DNA of 8,823 nucleotides from Candidatus Zhuqueibacterota bacterium 4484_219 (lineage in GTDB: Bacteria; Zhuqueibacterota; JdFR-76; 4484-219), in NCBI GenBank assembly GCA_002085035.1, contig MZGM01000092.1, forward strand, positions 1-8,823. Direction: 5' to 3'. The position numbers and the translations under genes are program-made. Below, one piece after another: positions 6,150-8,823 of this stretch (its first letter is position 1; every line of letters begins with the position of its first letter). Under the pieces are notes generated by a model. It was not told the DNA's origin and made no database searches. It saw nothing but the letters and a program-made list of their open reading frames with translations.

Positions 6150-7613
6150 CCAAAAAATAACGGTGGGAAATCAGTTTCACAAATGAGAATTCATACTTAC
6201 TCCAGGGATGAAATTCTGCGAAAACTTGAGCTTTCCCAAAGGCAAATTTTAATCTTTAGTCGCGATTTGGCAAGAGTCTATCGGGCAGAGAAGGCCACCC
6301 GTCGACTTTTACAAATCGTTCACCAGAAGCTTCGGGCCATTGTTGATAGCATGTCAGACGGAATGTTAGCTATCGACGAACGGCTTTTTGTTTCAGATGT
6401 TAACAAGACTTTTGAACGGGTCTTCAATTTGTCTCAAGACAAACTTAAAGGAATGCCGCTTGCCCAAGTGTTTTCTGTGCCAGGATTACAGGAAAAGCTC
6501 CGGTACATGCAAGAGAAAAAACTGCGGTTTGCTTCGTTGGAGTGGCAGCCCGAAAAATCAGTAGAGCAATTCTATCAGGTCAATATTTCGGAGATTCAGG
6601 GGCAGAAAAAAGAAAATAAGGGGTATGTTTTGCTGTTTCGAGATATTACCGAAAGGAAACGTTTAGAGCGGTTAAAAAGTCGTTTCGTTACTTTTGCTTC
6701 CCATGAAATTCGGACCCCACTACATGGGTTGATTGGATTTCTGAATCTAATCTATGAAAATTTACAAAATCGTCTAAATGATGAAGAAAAGCATCATTTT
6801 AGACTCCTGATTGAGTCAGGAGAAAACCTCCGCTGCATCATTGAGGAAATGCTGCAAGTCTCGACGCTTAAAGACGATAGTACCTTAATGAATCTTAAAG
6901 AAATTAGTGTGCAAGAGCTTTTGCAGACGGTACTGAAACGTATTTCCTTTAATGCAAATGCCGTTGGAGTTGAAATTTCTCTCGTAGGAGAAGATGTTGC
7001 TCTATTTGTAGATCATCAGCTAATAGCTAAGGCGATCGAGAGTATTCTCAAAAGTATCATAGGTTACGCCAATTATGAGACAAGCATTCAAATTCACAGT
7101 ACCAAAGAAATGGAGACTTGTAAGATTACTTTATTTTGCAAAAATATCCATTTTGATGATACTGACCTAGATGTTTTTGGGGATAATCAATCCAGTATGG
7201 ATACACAAATTTGTGGAAGAAATAGAATGTGGAATCTTGGCTGTAATGCAAAATGCAAAAAGGTGTTAATTGTTGATGATGAACCAGAGATTAGAGCGAT
7301 GATCAAGGAGACTTTAGCTATTGATGACTATTGTATTCTTGAGGCAGATAGTGGTGAGAACGCCCTGGCAAAGGTACTTTCCGAACGTCCAGATTTGGTT
7401 TTGCTGGATGTTAAACTTCCTGGCATATTGGATGGTTTGGATGTCTGCCGTCAAATGAAACACAATCCACATACCAGAACAATTCCGGTGTTTTTTGTTA
7501 CCGCAATACAGTTGCCCCCAGAGCGCCTGAAATTAGCTACACCAGACGAGGTGTTCATTAAGCCCTTCAGCCCTATCAGTTTGTTAGATAAGGTTTCAGA
7601 GGTTTTAGATTGA
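6147..7613 (+). CDS. PAS-DHp-receiver hybrid histidine kinase with degenerate ATP-binding domain (pseudokinase)
   Basis: 488 residues, soluble. A helical start is followed by PAS (about 62-170, ending VLLFRDITER), DHp with intact His186 (SHEIRTPL, 185-192), a region in the place of the HATPase domain (about 250-368), and a C-terminal receiver (372-488). The receiver has Asp377-Asp378, phosphoacceptor Asp421 (LLDVKLPG), Thr452 and Lys472 (FIKPFSP). The HATPase region has normal length and recognisable register but has lost its catalytic residues: the N-box asparagines align with Ser299 and Ser303, the G1 box reads CKNIHF instead of DxGxGI, and G2 reads roughly GRNRMWNLGCNAKC instead of GTGLGLAICK. 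It should not bind ATP. His186 and Asp421 remain, so it may be phosphorylated by the flanking intact kinases, act as a relay or phosphatase, or serve as a scaffold. The frame is unbroken, which argues against simple decay. Confidence 0.88.
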   Translation: MPKNNGGKSVSQMRIHTYSRDEILRKLELSQRQILIFSRDLARVYRAEKATRRLLQIVHQKLRAIVDSMSDGMLAIDERLFVSDVNKTFERVFNLSQDKLKGMPLAQVFSVPGLQEKLRYMQEKKLRFASLEWQPEKSVEQFYQVNISEIQGQKKENKGYVLLFRDITERKRLERLKSRFVTFASHEIRTPLHGLIGFLNLIYENLQNRLNDEEKHHFRLLIESGENLRCIIEEMLQVSTLKDDSTLMNLKEISVQELLQTVLKRISFNANAVGVEISLVGEDVALFVDHQLIAKAIESILKSIIGYANYETSIQIHSTKEMETCKITLFCKNIHFDDTDLDVFGDNQSSMDTQICGRNRMWNLGCNAKCKKVLIVDDEPEIRAMIKETLAIDDYCILEADSGENALAKVLSERPDLVLLDVKLPGILDGLDVCRQMKHNPHTRTIPVFFVTAIQLPPERLKLATPDEVFIKPFSPISLLDKVSEVLD

Positions 7614-7649
7614 TTGTAATATTAATAAAGGCAGAGGAAGGAGTTTCTG

Positions 7650-8792
7650 ATGAACGACAAAATCACAGAGAGCGTTGATTCTTTATTAGAGAAATATGGG
7701 GATCCGGAATTACGGATGAAAGAGTTATTTAGAAATTACAATCTAAGTTTAGAATTGATTAAAAATGTTACCAATTCACAGGATTTATTGGATTTGATTC
7801 TGAGGGAATATTTGGATCGTTTTGATGAGTTGCCTGGCAAAGATTTTGTTCATCCCACCGAAGGCACTTTTTCTATCGCCGATCGGGAGAAGTTTCGTTC
7901 CCTGGTAATGTTTGCTACCCAAGCAATTTTGTTGAAAGAAAATGCTGAAATATTTCATGCCTTAGAGCAGAATAATCAAGAACTAATTCAAACTACCGAG
8001 GAACTAAAACGGGCTAATGAGAAGCTCAAGAAAATGAACGCACAATATTTGAATATGTTAGGTTTTGTTTCTCATGAACTTAGAAGCCCATTGATTTCGA
8101 TTTTAGGCTTTGCTGAACTTTTGGATGAAAACTTATTGGGCTCGCTAAATGAGGAACAGTCCAAAGCGATAAAGGTAATCATGCGTTCTACTAAAGGGCT
8201 AATCGATATGATTCAGAATTATTTAGACTTAGCTAAAATTGAACAAGGTGAATTGAAGATAAAGCCCAAGACGCTTGAATTGATTCATGATGTGTTATTA
8301 CCGACAATAGAACAGATGCGTGAGCAATTTGTCAAGCGCAACATGGCCGTGACGGTGGAAAGTTCCACTGAACAAATGTATGTAAATGCTGATGAAGAAC
8401 TTTTAAAGATTGTTTTAGTGAATATTTTGTCAAATGCTGTGAAATACGGCGAGGAAAACGGCAAGGTAGAAGTTGTTGTGACAGATAGAGATGGATTCTG
8501 TAGGGTTTCGATTACTAACACAGGTATAGGTGTACCTAAAGAAGAGCTATTAAAGATTTTCGGAAAATTTACTCGTTTAGATTTTCAGGAATCGCAGTGT
8601 TCTCGTGGTGCCGGGTTGGGCCTTTACAATACCCAGTGTATTATTGAACATCATGGTGGGAAAATTTGGGCTGAATCTGAATATGGTAAATGGTTTCGGA
8701 TTAATTTTGAAATTCCTCTACTTCTTAAAGATGTCCAAAAAATTCAATCTGGAGATTGTTTGGTCGAGACTCAAAATAGTAGTACCCCCTAA
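7650..8792 (+). CDS. Soluble sensor histidine kinase with a reduced N-terminal input domain
   Basis: 380 residues. Residues 1-105 contain two helices resembling the first and last helices of a GAF domain (ELIKNVTNSQDLLDLIL, and FRSLVMFATQAILLKENAEI) with only about 25 residues between them. A coiled coil follows (about 104-132, EELKRANEKLKKMN), then DHp with phosphoacceptor His142 (SHELRSPL) and an HATPase domain. The N-box has Asn258 and Asn262 (NILSNAVKYG), the F box is IFGKFTRL and the G2 box is RGAGLGLY (319-326). G1 reads NTGIG (290-294), with Asn in place of the usual Asp; this is seen in some working kinases. It is probably active. No membrane segment and no receiver. AGGAAGGAG (7635-7643) fixes the start; it lies 36 bases after the pseudokinase gene. 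Its partner receiver may be encoded by the next gene. Confidence 0.92.
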   Translation: MNDKITESVDSLLEKYGDPELRMKELFRNYNLSLELIKNVTNSQDLLDLILREYLDRFDELPGKDFVHPTEGTFSIADREKFRSLVMFATQAILLKENAEIFHALEQNNQELIQTTEELKRANEKLKKMNAQYLNMLGFVSHELRSPLISILGFAELLDENLLGSLNEEQSKAIKVIMRSTKGLIDMIQNYLDLAKIEQGELKIKPKTLELIHDVLLPTIEQMREQFVKRNMAVTVESSTEQMYVNADEELLKIVLVNILSNAVKYGEENGKVEVVVTDRDGFCRVSITNTGIGVPKEELLKIFGKFTRLDFQESQCSRGAGLGLYNTQCIIEHHGGKIWAESEYGKWFRINFEIPLLLKDVQKIQSGDCLVETQNSSTP

Positions 8793-8823
8793 TGCAAACA
8801 GAAGCTGTAAAAATTTTCTTGCT
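8792..8823 (+). CDS. Start of a further gene, possibly a response regulator (5' fragment)
   Basis: The stop of the previous kinase and an ATG share bases in TAATG (8790-8794), a common translational-coupling overlap. Ten codons are visible: MQTEAVKIFL, then an incomplete codon. A charged start followed by VKIFL resembles the first beta strand of a receiver domain, which would suit a gene after a kinase lacking a receiver. There is no separate ribosome site. Ten residues are too few to name the family. Confidence 0.45.
   Translation, partial: MQTEAVKIFL

Overview
The window is an AT-rich bacterial segment that is almost entirely signal transduction. One divergent gene at the left edge (minus strand, partial) encodes a secreted, probably outer-membrane protein. 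From position 485 to the right edge everything reads on the plus strand as one tightly packed cluster. The signal peptide and beta-strand-like mature start of the left gene suggest a diderm (Gram-negative-type) organism. The mix of GAF-SpoIIE phosphatase, HDOD protein, soluble GAF/PAS histidine kinases and TTG/GTG starts would fit a deep-branching or environmental phylum such as the FCB/Calditrichota/KSB1 neighbourhood or a delta-type lineage. That placement is inference only; no taxonomic marker is present.

Layout: (1) 1-158, minus, exported protein with a near-consensus promoter at 249-277. (2) 159-484, divergent intergenic region with that promoter and a 9-bp inverted repeat. (3) 485-2851, a complete partner-switching module: STAS anti-sigma antagonist, GHKL anti-sigma kinase, and a GAF-PP2C (SpoIIE-type) phosphatase whose TTG start overlaps the preceding stop. 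(4) 2925-4168, a stand-alone receiver and an HDOD protein. (5) 4194-5879, a soluble GAF-PAS histidine kinase with all catalytic boxes intact. (6) 5880-6146, a 267-base gap that appears to hold a small frameshifted ORF ending one base before the next start. (7) 6147-7613, a PAS-DHp-CA-REC hybrid 'kinase' whose ATP-binding domain is present in length but has lost every catalytic box. (8) 7650-8792, another soluble histidine kinase with intact catalytic boxes and what looks like a collapsed GAF domain. (9) 8792 to the edge, the first codons of a further gene coupled by a TAATG overlap, possibly a response regulator.

Likely joint working (inference): the PP2C phosphatase senses something through its GAF domain, and possibly through phosphorylation input from the adjacent receiver. 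It dephosphorylates the STAS protein, which then binds the GHKL anti-sigma kinase and frees that kinase's partner. The two intact kinases may phosphorylate the lone receiver and the receiver of the pseudokinase hybrid. No protein in the window has a DNA-binding domain, a GGDEF/EAL domain or a sigma factor fold, so every output must lie outside the window. None of the plus-strand proteins shows a membrane segment, so the pathway appears to be cytosolic.

The observations most worth following up are the position-by-position eroded kinase domain of the 6147-7613 protein, the hidden small ORF before it, and the partner-switching module without a linked sigma factor.
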